Assembly (NCBI GenBank): GCA_900551895.1
Contig: URXX01000007.1
Span: forward strand, 53,354-117,353
Length of the DNA stretch: 64,000 nucleotides
Source of the DNA: an uncultured Lachnospiraceae bacterium
GTDB taxonomy: Bacteria > Bacillota > Clostridia > Lachnospirales > Lachnospiraceae
Direction: 5' to 3'
In this document: positions 37,918-45,993 of the stretch, in pieces
Position numbering within the stretch: the first letter of the stretch is position 1
Layout: each line of letters begins with the position of its first letter
The notes under the pieces: generated by a model
Database searches by the model: none
The model's input: only the letters and a program-made list of their open reading frames with translations
What the model was told of the DNA's origin: nothing
Made by a program: the position numbers and the translations under genes

Positions 37918-39073
37918 ATTCCCAATCCATAGCAGCACACACATACATCGCTGTTTCTATAGGAAGCACCTGTTCATTAAAACACACTTTCGGATTATGA
38001 TGTTCATATACCTTTTCCTCCTCAGTTTTTGCCCCTATCATAAAAAAGGAGGAAGGTACTCTCTCCGCAAATATAGCAAAATCATCCGAGGCAGTCGTAT
38101 GAAGTCCCGATATAACTTTCAACTCTTCACTCATAGAACGAAACGCCTCTGCCAATTTTTCGTTTCTCTCCTCATCACATTGAAGTACCGGAATATCCGT
38201 AAGCACTTCTACTTCGCTTTCCGTATGAAAAGCAGCCGAAATGTTCTTCACAATCTCATTGATTCTTGTAATAAAATACTTCTTCACCTCATTGTCAAAA
38301 GTACGGAGTGTCCCCTGTAATACCGCTGTTTCCGGAATAATATTATTTACCGTACCCGCATTAAATTGTCCTATCGTCAGTGTCACCTCTTTATTCGGCG
38401 CACATTCCCTTGCTATCAGTTCCTGTAATCCCTGATAAATGTGAACTCCTACATTAATCGGATCTATCCCATTTTGTGGCATAGCCCCATGAGTTCCTTT
38501 TCCCTTTATCGTTATTTTAAACCCAAACACAGATGTGGCAGCCAATGTTCCATATGCTACCGTGCCTAAGGGAACAACAGAGGCAACATGAGTCGCAAAA
38601 GCAGAATCTACCTTTGGATTTTCCAACACCCCCTCAGAAACTGCCGACTTAGCGCCTGCAAATGTTTCTTCTGCCGGTTGAAAGAACAATTTAATTTTAC
38701 CTTTTAATTCTTTTTCATGCCTTTTTAATAACTTAGCCGCCCCCAGCAATGATGCCGTGTGCATATCATGGCCACAGGCGTGCATATTTCCGTTATGAGA
38801 GGCAAACGGAAGTTGAATTTCCTCCTGTATAGGCAGTCCGTCCATATCCGCCCGAAGCAGCAGACATCTTTCACCCTCTCCCAAATATCCGACTATACAA
38901 TTTCCGTCTACCTTTGTTTCAAACGGAACGCCAAATTCTGTCAACTTCTCTTTTATAAATGAAACTGTTTTAGGCAGTTCAAGTGCAAGTTCGGGCATTT
39001 GGTGTAATTCTCTGCGCCATGTTACAAGTTCATTATATATCTCTTTTGCTTCATTATAAATTTCTGAATACAT
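37916..39073 (-). CDS. M20-family amidohydrolase (N-acyl-amino-acid / hippurate hydrolase type)
   Basis: Metallopeptidase that removes acyl groups from N-acyl amino acids or cleaves dipeptides. 385 aa from the ATG at 39073 (an AAAGAGAG run lies upstream; a second ATG 36 bases out has no ribosome site). Signatures: WRRELHQMPELALE, HACGHDMHTASLLGAA with metal ligands, PAEETFAGAKS, and a dimerisation lid with GTVAYGTLAATSVFGF. M20D subfamily, cytoplasmic. Substrate not predictable. It follows the sugar-binding lipoprotein, with a hairpin between. Confidence 0.9.
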   Translation of the reverse strand: MYSEIYNEAKEIYNELVTWRRELHQMPELALELPKTVSFIKEKLTEFGVPFETKVDGNCIVGYLGEGERCLLLRADMDGLPIQEEIQLPFASHNGNMHACGHDMHTASLLGAAKLLKRHEKELKGKIKLFFQPAEETFAGAKSAVSEGVLENPKVDSAFATHVASVVPLGTVAYGTLAATSVFGFKITIKGKGTHGAMPQNGIDPINVGVHIYQGLQELIARECAPNKEVTLTIGQFNAGTVNNIIPETAVLQGTLRTFDNEVKKYFITRINEIVKNISAAFHTESEVEVLTDIPVLQCDEERNEKLAEAFRSMSEELKVISGLHTTASDDFAIFAERVPSSFFMIGAKTEEEKVYEHHNPKVCFNEQVLPIETAMYVCAAMDWE

Positions 39074-39130
39074 TTCATCACTCTCTTTCTTATCAAATAC
39101 CAATTTCATACATACAAGTATACCACAAAA

Positions 39131-39169
39131 AGAATTGCTCCGCAGATAATTCTCTGCAGAGCAATTCTT
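39131..39169 (-). terminator. terminator of the orphan binding-protein gene
   Basis: AGAATTGCTC...GAGCAATTCT stem with a TCTGCAGAGAA-type loop; on the minus strand TTCTTTTTG follows. Confidence 0.75.
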
Positions 39170-40327
39170 CTAATACAACATTCTCTTAATCGTCTTTTTA
39201 TTCATATTATCTTTCGTCACCCAAATAAATCCCGAATCAATAAATGCCTGATTTCCCATTCCGAGTGACGCTCTTGCCGCTGAAATAACTGTGGCATAAC
39301 CCATTCCGTATGGATTTTGCACAATCAATCCGTTTACTCTTCCGTCTTTCAACGCCTTTAACTGGCTCTCGCCACCGTCAACGGAAACAATTTTTAAGTC
39401 GCTGTCCTCACCTAACGCTTTTAACAGTTCTTCATTTACCGTAACATTTGTTGAAAAACAGCCTTTGATATTCGGATTTTTCTTCAGCAAATATTGGATT
39501 GCTTCGGTCTGTGTGATTTCTTCGGGAAGAATATCCTTTTCTCCCTCTTTTTTGTTTTTATTTTTCTCTGCTGCAATCGTCTTTGAAATTTCTTCCAAAT
39601 CATCTAAATGATATACGAGAGGAACTTTCACATTCGGATGACTTCCCTGAATCTCCTGTAAAAATCCTGCTTCACGCTGTTTCGCACTCGTAGATTCCTT
39701 ATCGTGTACAAACAGTGCTACATCTCCCGCATCATCCACAATAGACGCCAGTTTAGCAGCACCGGTTTTACCGATTTCACTGTTATTTGCCGAACACATT
39801 GCCTGAATGTTCTTATAATCGCTTCCCGAGTCAAAAGCAACAATCGGAATGCCGTTTTCCGCTGCCAAATCAAACTGTACCTCACAGGCGCTGGAATCAA
39901 TAATTGCAATTCCAACCGCAACCGGATTTCTCGCCAGTTCTTCATCTAAAATATTAATCTGTTCTTCAATATTCTCTCCTTTGGCAGATCCGCTGTAATT
40001 TACTTTAATCTTATCCTCGCCTTTATATCCTAAAGCGGCATTCAAATCTTCCGCCGCTCTCTCTGCTCCCGCTTTAACTTCATTCCAAAATTCGCTGTCA
40101 CTGCTCTTTCCTATTATAGATATGTAGGAACCCGGTTCGAGTTTAATCCCCGACACATCACTGTACGCAATCGGATTTAATACATCAAGATTTCCCTGTC
40201 TTTCATTTACTTTTCTTCCTTCATCCTTCGGCGTAACATTTTCCTTCTGTGTATCCGATGAAGCACATGAGGAAAACAATACCGCAGTGCAGACCAAACT
40301 TAAAAGCACCTGTAACTTTCTTTTCAT
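39170..40327 (-). CDS. orphan sugar-type substrate-binding lipoprotein
   Basis: 385 aa. Lipobox LFSSC (lipidated Cys at about 21) and a type I periplasmic-binding fold (LacI/RbsB-like): YISIIGKSSDSEFW, IPIVAFDSGSDY, GCFSTNVTVNEE. It would bind a sugar or similar ligand at the outer membrane face. No permease or ATPase is adjacent, so it is either a scavenging orphan working with transporter genes elsewhere or a sensor input. A terminator separates it from the M20 gene. Confidence 0.85.
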   Translation of the reverse strand: MKRKLQVLLSLVCTAVLFSSCASSDTQKENVTPKDEGRKVNERQGNLDVLNPIAYSDVSGIKLEPGSYISIIGKSSDSEFWNEVKAGAERAAEDLNAALGYKGEDKIKVNYSGSAKGENIEEQINILDEELARNPVAVGIAIIDSSACEVQFDLAAENGIPIVAFDSGSDYKNIQAMCSANNSEIGKTGAAKLASIVDDAGDVALFVHDKESTSAKQREAGFLQEIQGSHPNVKVPLVYHLDDLEEISKTIAAEKNKNKKEGEKDILPEEITQTEAIQYLLKKNPNIKGCFSTNVTVNEELLKALGEDSDLKIVSVDGGESQLKALKDGRVNGLIVQNPYGMGYATVISAARASLGMGNQAFIDSGFIWVTKDNMNKKTIKRMLY

Positions 40328-40497
40328 CTCTTTTATACACTCCTAATTACTTTACATTGTTTTTTCGCTACTGTTACTATACACTAATTTTGTGAAAAAA
40401 GAATAAATATTTTCTTAATTTTACAATTCCAAAATAAAAAATTGTATCTACTTGTATACTGTATTCAATTTAGTACAATCTAACCGTCTTTCTGCTA

Positions 40498-40526
40498 TTG
40501 ACGGTTGCACCATTTTTTCTTATAAT
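40498..40526 (+). promoter_or_regulatory. sigma-A promoter of the pfl operon
   Basis: TTGACG, 17-bp spacer, TATAAT, near consensus. The leader to the ATG at 40624 is about 90 nt. The remainder of the 296-bp gap between the binding-protein gene and pflB holds the Rex-like operator and no recognised ORF. Confidence 0.8.
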
Positions 40527-40533
40527 CTAGGCG

Positions 40534-40551
40534 TAGTGAATATTTTAACAA
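40534..40551 (+). promoter_or_regulatory. Rex-like operator over the pfl start site
   Basis: TAGTGAA-TATT-TTAACAA matches the Rex consensus TTGTGAA-N4-TTAACAA (right half 7/7, left 6/7), just downstream of the -10. Rex represses fermentative genes when NADH is low (family knowledge); binding here is inferred. Confidence 0.5.
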
Positions 40552-40623
40552 ACTAAAGAACGGTGTATAAATACACTTTTCTGGTGACATTATAAAGTAA
40601 ACATATTTAGGAGGATTTTTAAA

Positions 40624-42735
40624 ATGGAAAAAAACTGGAATTCTAGTTGGGACGGTTTTAAACCTGGTCGTTGGAATCGTACATCTGTAAATGTCCGCAA
40701 CTTCATTCAGGAGAACTACACTCCATATGAAGGAGATGATTCTTTCTTAGCAGGACCGACAGAAGCAACTGAAAAACTTTGGGCTCAGGTAATGGACCTT
40801 TCTAAACAAGAACGTGAAGCAGGCGGAGTATTGGATATGGATACAAAAATCGTATCTACAATTACTTCTCACGGACCTGGATACTTAAACAAAGACTTAG
40901 AACAGATTGTTGGTTTCCAGACAGACAAACCTTTCAAACGTTCTCTTCAGCCATTTGGCGGTATCCGTATGGCACAGAATGCCTGCCACGAAAACGGATA
41001 TGAAGTAGATCCTGAAATCGTAAAAATCTTTACAGAATACAGAAAAACACACAATCAGGGTGTATTCGATGCTTACACACCGGAAATGAGACTTGCAAGA
41101 AAATCTGCTATCATCACAGGTCTTCCGGATGCTTACGGACGTGGACGTATCATCGGTGACTACCGTCGTGTTGCATTATACGGAACAGACTGGTTAATCG
41201 AAGACAAAAAACAGCAGTTAGCAACTTCTTTAGTAAGAATGACAGGAGATAACATCCGTCTTCGTGAAGAATTATCTGAACAGATCCGTGCACTTGGCGA
41301 CTTGGCTAAATTAGGTGAAATTTACGGATACGATATTACAAAACCGGCTTCAAATGCAAAAGAAGCAATTCAGTGGTTATACTTCGGATACCTTGCAGCA
41401 GTTAAAGAACAGAACGGCGCTGCTATGAGTCTTGGACGTACTTCTACATTTATCGATATCTATATCCAGCGTGATTTAGACAGAGGATTAATCACAGAAG
41501 AACAGGCTCAGGAATACATTGACCACTTTATTATGAAATTACGTCTTGTTAAATTTGCACGTACACCTGAATACAATGCATTATTCTCAGGTGATCCAAC
41601 ATGGGTAACAGAATCAATCGGTGGTGTTGGTGTTGACGGACGTCCGCTTGTTACAAAAACATCATTCCGTTACTTACACACATTAGACAACTTGGGAACT
41701 GCTCCAGAACCAAACTTAACAGTTCTTTGGTCAACACGTTTACCACAGGCATTCAAAGAATACTGTGCTAAAATGTCAATTAAATCATCTTCAATTCAGT
41801 ATGAAAACGATGATTTAATGCGTCAGACTCACGGAGATGACTACGCAATCGCTTGTTGTGTATCTTCAATGAGAGTTGGTAAAGAAATGCAGTTCTTCGG
41901 AGCACGTGCAAACCTTGCAAAATGTTTATTATACGCTATCAACGGTGGTGTTGACGAAAAACTTAAAATTCAGGTTGGACCAAAATACCGCGCAGTAGAA
42001 GGCGATGTGCTTGATTACGATGATGTAATGGCTAAATTCGATGACATGATGGAATGGTTAGCAGGACTTTATGTAAATACATTAAATATCATTCACTATA
42101 TGCACGATAAATACTCTTACGAAAAACTTCAAATGGCTCTCCATGACAGAGATGTTAAACGTTACTTCGCAACAGGTATCGCAGGACTTTCAGTAGTTGC
42201 TGACTCTTTAAGTGCTATCAAATACGCAAAAGTAACACCTGTAAGAGATGAAGACGGATTAGTTGTAGATTACAAAGTAGAAGGAGATTTCCCTAAATAC
42301 GGAAACAACGATGACCGTGTTGACGAAATCGCAGTTGAAATCGTTCGTTCATTTATGGACAAAGTAAGAAAACACCACACATATCGTCACGGTGTTCCAA
42401 CAACTTCTATCTTAACAATTACTTCTAACGTAGTATATGGTAAGAAAACAGGTAACACACCTGATGGAAGAAAAATGGGAGAACCATTAGCACCGGGAGC
42501 AAACCCAATGCACGGACGTGACTCTCACGGAGCATTAGCATCACTTGCATCAGTTGCTAAAATCCCATTCAGACACGCTCAGGACGGTATTTCAAATACA
42601 TTCTCTATCATTCCTGGCGCGTTAGGAAAAGAAGACCAGATTTTCGCAGGAGATCTTGACTTAGACAGAATCGCAGATTGTGGAAATCAAGCTTGCAACA
42701 TTCCAAACATTATGGAAAGTATTGACAACGAATAA
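40624..42735 (+). CDS. pflB: pyruvate formate-lyase catalytic subunit, lacking the glycyl-radical domain
   Basis: Cleaves pyruvate with CoA to acetyl-CoA and formate. 703 aa. The 10-stranded barrel core is complete, with the catalytic pair Cys411-Cys412 in AIACCVSSMRVGKEM and FFGARANLAK, and TFSIIPGALGKED near the end. Normal PFL (about 760 aa) continues into a C-terminal domain with RVSGYAV; here the frame stops after SIDNE with an extra tail containing DCGNQACNIPN. The radical domain is encoded by the next gene. Starts behind AGGAGGATTTTTAAA, with a Rex-like operator upstream. Confidence 0.95.
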   Translation: MEKNWNSSWDGFKPGRWNRTSVNVRNFIQENYTPYEGDDSFLAGPTEATEKLWAQVMDLSKQEREAGGVLDMDTKIVSTITSHGPGYLNKDLEQIVGFQTDKPFKRSLQPFGGIRMAQNACHENGYEVDPEIVKIFTEYRKTHNQGVFDAYTPEMRLARKSAIITGLPDAYGRGRIIGDYRRVALYGTDWLIEDKKQQLATSLVRMTGDNIRLREELSEQIRALGDLAKLGEIYGYDITKPASNAKEAIQWLYFGYLAAVKEQNGAAMSLGRTSTFIDIYIQRDLDRGLITEEQAQEYIDHFIMKLRLVKFARTPEYNALFSGDPTWVTESIGGVGVDGRPLVTKTSFRYLHTLDNLGTAPEPNLTVLWSTRLPQAFKEYCAKMSIKSSSIQYENDDLMRQTHGDDYAIACCVSSMRVGKEMQFFGARANLAKCLLYAINGGVDEKLKIQVGPKYRAVEGDVLDYDDVMAKFDDMMEWLAGLYVNTLNIIHYMHDKYSYEKLQMALHDRDVKRYFATGIAGLSVVADSLSAIKYAKVTPVRDEDGLVVDYKVEGDFPKYGNNDDRVDEIAVEIVRSFMDKVRKHHTYRHGVPTTSILTITSNVVYGKKTGNTPDGRKMGEPLAPGANPMHGRDSHGALASLASVAKIPFRHAQDGISNTFSIIPGALGKEDQIFAGDLDLDRIADCGNQACNIPNIMESIDNE

Positions 42736-42761
42736 TAAGAACAATATAGGAGGAAATCACT

Positions 42762-43004
42762 ATGGCAGTAAATCAGCAGCAGATTGATAACTTAGTAAAT
42801 ATGTTAGACGGTTATGTAGAACAGGGCGGACACCACTTAAACGTAAATGTTTTCTCTAGAGAAACATTATTAGACGCTCAGAAACACCCTGAAAACTATC
42901 CACAGTTAACAGTTCGTGTTTCAGGATACGCAGTAAACTTCATTAAATTAACAAAAGAACAGCAGGACGACGTTATTTCACGTACATTCCACGAAGGCAT
43001 GTAA
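42762..43004 (+). CDS. stand-alone glycyl-radical domain of split pyruvate formate-lyase (GrcA-like)
   Basis: 80 aa: MLDGYVEQGGHHLNVNVFSR, PENYPQLTVRVSGYAVNF with the radical Gly55, then QQDDVISRTFHEGM. This is the C-terminal domain of PflB, joined in other organisms. It has its own AGGAGGAAATCACT ribosome site 26 bp after the catalytic subunit, so it is made as a separate protein. E. coli GrcA (YfiD, 127 aa) is a relative that rescues oxygen-cleaved PFL, but it coexists with full-length PFL; here the large subunit has no such domain. PflA should make the radical on this small partner. Confidence 0.95.
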   Translation: MAVNQQQIDNLVNMLDGYVEQGGHHLNVNVFSRETLLDAQKHPENYPQLTVRVSGYAVNFIKLTKEQQDDVISRTFHEGM

Positions 43005-43019
43005 GCGATAAAAGTTTTG

Positions 43020-43187
43020 TAACAGTTTAGCCATGCACAAAGTCGGAAAATCCGAGTACAAACTTGTTTGAAACGGAGATTTTCCAGACTTTGTATATGG
43101 CACTCTGACATAAACGAGAATTTTAGTTGCGTCAGCAACGAAAAAGGCTGTGAAACAGCCAATTCGAGTTTCATGGCTAAACTGTTA
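43020..43187 (+). other. 168-nt palindromic, multi-branched structured element
   Basis: Ends are perfect 16-bp inverted repeats (43020-43035 and 43172-43187, core AACAGTTTAGCCATG). Inside: a hairpin ACAAAGTC-GGAAAATC...GATTTTCC-GACTTTGT (43037-43094) and two small hairpins, GTTGC-GTCA-GCAAC (43126-43139) and GGCTGT-GAA-ACAGCC (43146-43160). It fills the gap between the radical domain and pflA. Could be an RNA element, an mRNA-stability or processing structure, or a miniature mobile element. I see no target-site duplication and no match to a known riboswitch. Confidence 0.7.
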
Positions 43188-43210
43188 GTTGAATTGTTAT
43201 AATGAAAAAG

Positions 43211-43262
43211 TAGTTAAAAGGGCAAGTTCATGTTTACATGAATACTTGTCCTTTTATACTAC
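43211..43262 (+). terminator. terminator-like hairpin before pflA
   Basis: AAAAGGGCAAG pairs with CTTGTCCTTTT around TTCATG-TTTA-CATGAA, with further AGTA/TACT pairing and a T-run. It may reduce pflA relative to the two PFL subunits. The remaining bases to pflA (43263-43341) hold no clear promoter. Confidence 0.7.
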
Positions 43263-43341
43263 TGATGGACGCACGTATACGAGCAAAATAGTCATGCAAT
43301 GACGGAATATACGACTAACTAACGTATAAGGGGGTTTTATT

Positions 43342-44100
43342 ATGACGAAAGGTTATATTCACTCTATCGAAAGTTGCGGAACAGTTGACGGACCCGGAAT
43401 CCGCTATGTTGTTTTTCTTCAAGGCTGCCCAATGAGATGCCAGTATTGTCACAACCCTGACACATGGAAAGTAAATGTAGGTGAACAACACACTGTTTCA
43501 GAAGTATTGGAAGGGTTCTACACAAACCGCCCGTTTTACCGCAACGGCGGTGTAACGGTCACAGGCGGCGAACCGATGATGCAAATGGACTTTCTTATTG
43601 AGTTATTTACCCAATTGAAAAAAGACGGAGTTCATACCTGTATAGACTCCTCAGGAGTAATGTTCCAACCTGAAAATAAAGTCTTTATGAACAAATTAGA
43701 TATTCTTCTCGGACTGACCGACTTAGTTATGCTGGATATCAAACACATTGATGAAGAAAAACATAAAGATTTAACAGGACACTCAAATAAAAATATTCTT
43801 GCTTTTGCAAAATATCTTGATAAAAAAAATATTCCTGTTTGGATTCGACACGTTGTCGTTCCGGGTATCACACTCTATCAGGAATATTTAGAGCGTTTAG
43901 GCAAATTTATAAGCACATTAAATAATGTGAAGGCACTTGATGTGCTTCCATATCATTCTATGGGAAAAGTAAAATACGAAAACTTAGGCATGGATTATCC
44001 TCTAAAAGACACTCGCGAGGCTACAAAGGAGGAAGCAGCGGCTGCAAAGAGTATTATTCTTTCTGCTTACAAAAAAGGTAAGACAGAAAACTTGTACTAA
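43342..44100 (+). CDS. pflA: pyruvate formate-lyase activating enzyme
   Basis: Radical-SAM enzyme that installs the glycyl radical on PFL. 252 aa, start after TAAGGGGGTTTTATT. Cluster motif GCPMRCQYCHNPDTW (CX3CX2C, about residue 30), SAM-binding VTVTGGEPMMQ, and later LDIKHIDEEKH. Its substrate here should be the 80-aa protein, not the large subunit. Anaerobic, cytoplasmic. Next gene is a 2[4Fe-4S] ferredoxin on its own promoter, a plausible electron donor (inference). Confidence 0.95.
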   Translation: MTKGYIHSIESCGTVDGPGIRYVVFLQGCPMRCQYCHNPDTWKVNVGEQHTVSEVLEGFYTNRPFYRNGGVTVTGGEPMMQMDFLIELFTQLKKDGVHTCIDSSGVMFQPENKVFMNKLDILLGLTDLVMLDIKHIDEEKHKDLTGHSNKNILAFAKYLDKKNIPVWIRHVVVPGITLYQEYLERLGKFISTLNNVKALDVLPYHSMGKVKYENLGMDYPLKDTREATKEEAAAAKSIILSAYKKGKTENLY

Positions 44101-44119
44101 ATTCAGAGCATAAATTCTC

Positions 44120-44148
44120 TTGTATCTTTCTTTGTTTTGTATTAGAAT
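44120..44148 (+). promoter_or_regulatory. sigma-A promoter of the ferredoxin gene
   Basis: TTGTAT, 17-bp spacer, TAGAAT, about 55 bases before the ATG at 44202. Confidence 0.55.
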
Positions 44149-44201
44149 AGTCTGTATAAACGGTAAAGAAATTTACTAGATTAAAAAGGAGGATACATAC
44201 T

Positions 44202-44372
44202 ATGGCACACGTAATTAGTGATGAATGTGTAAGCTGCGGTTCTTGTGAAGCAGAATGCCCAGTAGGAGCAATCTCTCAGGGTGCTGAACACTACGAAATC
44301 GATGCTGACGCTTGCGTAGACTGTGGTGCTTGTGCAGCACAGTGTCCAACAGGAGCAATCTCTGCTCAATAA
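44202..44372 (+). CDS. 2[4Fe-4S] ferredoxin (clostridial type)
   Basis: 56 aa. Two CxxCxxCxxxCP motifs: CVSCGSCEAECPVGAIS and CVDCGACAAQCPTGAIS. Low-potential electron carrier of anaerobes (cytoplasm). Strong AAGGAGGATACATACT site; its own promoter and terminator frame it, which suits high expression. It sits just after pflA, but clostridial ferredoxins serve many enzymes, so a link to PFL activation is only a suggestion. Confidence 0.97.
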   Translation: MAHVISDECVSCGSCEAECPVGAISQGAEHYEIDADACVDCGACAAQCPTGAISAQ

Positions 44373-44393
44373 TATATTGGACAACAATCTTAG

Positions 44394-44436
44394 GAGAGTG
44401 TTGCAAAATCATTATGATTAGCAATACTCTCTTTTT
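44394..44436 (+). terminator. terminator of the ferredoxin gene
   Basis: GAGAGTGTTGC / GCAATACTCTC stem (G-U allowed), then TTTTT. Confidence 0.85.
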
Positions 44437-44478
44437 ATGTAAAATCACGTAATTTTTTGATAAATACAGGGAGATTAT

Positions 44479-45258
44479 ATGATTAAAATAGTTTTTTTCG
44501 ATATAGACGGAACTTTACTTGACTTCGGTCATAAAGAATTATCAACTAAAACATTATACACCTTAAAACAATTACAGAAAAACGGTATCCTACTCTGCAT
44601 GGCTACCGGAAGAGGGTACCCTTCAATTCCACATTTTGAAGGAATTGAATTTGACATATTCCTGACATTTAACGGCTCATATGTAAAAAATCATAAAGAA
44701 GTTATTAGAAAACATCCTCTGACACAAACTGACACCGCCTGCATTATCCATAATCTAAAACAGATGAACAGAGCAGTCATTATCAGCAATGAAAATATGT
44801 TGGCGGCAAATAAAATAGAACCTGTTCTTGCGGATTTTTTTGCACTTGAAAATATTGAAATGCCAATCTCTGAAGACTTTGATAAACTTTGTGCCAACGA
44901 TATTTATCAAATTATGTGCGCTTGTACGGAAGAGGAATATGAAACGATTCTTCGCGGAACGAAAAGTACAAAGATAACCGCATGGTGGGAAAAAGGCGTA
45001 GATATTATACCGTCAGGCAGCGGAAAAGATGCCGCTGTAATTGATGTTTTAAATTACTACGGGTTTTCTACAGATGAAGCCATTGCCTTTGGCGACGGAT
45101 ATAATGATATTGAAATGCTTAAAACAGTCGGAACAGGAGTTGCTATGGGCAATGCAAACGAAGCGGTTAAAAACAGCGCTGATGAAATTTGCAAGTCCGT
45201 CGGGGAAGACGGCATTTACCATTACTTTTTAGAAAGAGATTTTTTTAAAGCACTTTAA
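44479..45258 (+). CDS. Cof-type HAD-superfamily phosphatase
   Basis: 259 aa. Motif I FFDIDGTLLDF (Asp nucleophile), MATGRGYPS, and motif IV AFGDGYNDIEMLKTV, with a type IIB cap between. Broad sugar-phosphate phosphatase family; substrate unknown. A different paralogue from the one after murF. GGGAG lies close before the ATG. No operon partner: the MerR-type gene downstream is 113 bp away. Confidence 0.9.
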   Translation: MIKIVFFDIDGTLLDFGHKELSTKTLYTLKQLQKNGILLCMATGRGYPSIPHFEGIEFDIFLTFNGSYVKNHKEVIRKHPLTQTDTACIIHNLKQMNRAVIISNENMLAANKIEPVLADFFALENIEMPISEDFDKLCANDIYQIMCACTEEEYETILRGTKSTKITAWWEKGVDIIPSGSGKDAAVIDVLNYYGFSTDEAIAFGDGYNDIEMLKTVGTGVAMGNANEAVKNSADEICKSVGEDGIYHYFLERDFFKAL

Positions 45259-45371
45259 AACATTCACGAATATTGTCAAAACTTGCGGTGAAAACTTGCC
45301 AATTTTTTTCACATTCTATGGTATGATTAAGATGTCTTAAAACGATATAGAACAACTTAGGAGGCGATTGT

Positions 45372-45947
45372 ATGGGCGAAGTCCATTATATGATTTCTGA
45401 AGCGTCCAAGCGGGTTAATGTGGAAACACACGTCCTACGTTACTGGGAAGAGGAACTGGAACTTCCTATCGGGCGCACGGAAATGGGGCATCGATACTAT
45501 ACAGAAGAGAACATACAACTATTCCGTTGTATCAAGGAACTAAAAGAACAGGGAATGTTTTTAAAAGACTTAAAAAATATGATTCCCGATATTATCCGTC
45601 TGAAAGAACAGAAAATGGCACAGGAAAAAGGGAAGAACGAAGTGACGGTTTCCAAAGCCGAAGTTGTACAGGACCACAAACGCGAACAGGTGCAGGCTAT
45701 TCTCGGACAGGCTTTTCAAAATATACTTACGCAAAATAACAAAATATTGGAAGAGTCCGTTACGAGAGCCGTGAGCGAAAAGGTGACAAAAGAAGTTGGT
45801 TTTCTCCTGCAGGCAAAAGAAAGGCAGGAGGAAGAACGGTTTAAAAAATTGGATTCACTTATCCGCCAGCAACAATCTTTACGAAAAGAAGCGGGAAAAT
45901 CTCCTGCAAAAAAACTCCGCCGATTGCTCGGTGCAGGGGAAGTTTAA
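45372..45947 (+). CDS. MerR-like HTH regulator with coiled-coil tail
   Basis: 191 aa. N-terminal MerR-type winged helix (ISEASKRVNVETHVLRYWEEE, about residues 8-28, and GHRYYTEENIQLFRCIKEL), then a Glu/Lys/Gln-rich coiled coil (about 75-175) that is longer than in usual MerR proteins and lacks metal-binding Cys. Ends in KKLRRLLGAGEV. Likely a DNA-binding regulator or chromosome-associated protein; its target is unknown. AGGAGG precedes the ATG. Convergent with the fucosidase gene. Confidence 0.8.
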   Translation: MGEVHYMISEASKRVNVETHVLRYWEEELELPIGRTEMGHRYYTEENIQLFRCIKELKEQGMFLKDLKNMIPDIIRLKEQKMAQEKGKNEVTVSKAEVVQDHKREQVQAILGQAFQNILTQNNKILEESVTRAVSEKVTKEVGFLLQAKERQEEERFKKLDSLIRQQQSLRKEAGKSPAKKLRRLLGAGEV

Positions 45948-45955
45948 ACACGAAT

Positions 45956-45988
45956 GGGGACGTAGCAAATCACTACGTCCCCGTTTGT
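45956..45988. terminator. bidirectional hairpin (GGGGACGTAG family copy 3)
   Basis: GGGGACGTAG / CTACGTCCCC 10-bp stem with CAAATCA loop, then GTTTG on the plus strand and A-rich sequence on the left, between the MerR-like and GH95 genes. Confidence 0.7.
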
Positions 45989-45993
45989 ATATA

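Noticed and set aside
40328..40623. ZTP (pfl-motif) riboswitch upstream of the pfl genes
   Set aside because: The name suggests it, but the conserved CCGCCTGGGCA-type core is absent from this leader; only a promoter and a Rex-like site are seen.
42735..42762. Split PFL as a sequencing frameshift
   Set aside because: There is no homopolymer at the junction, the large subunit has an extra 30-residue tail, and the small protein has its own ATG and AGGAGG site.
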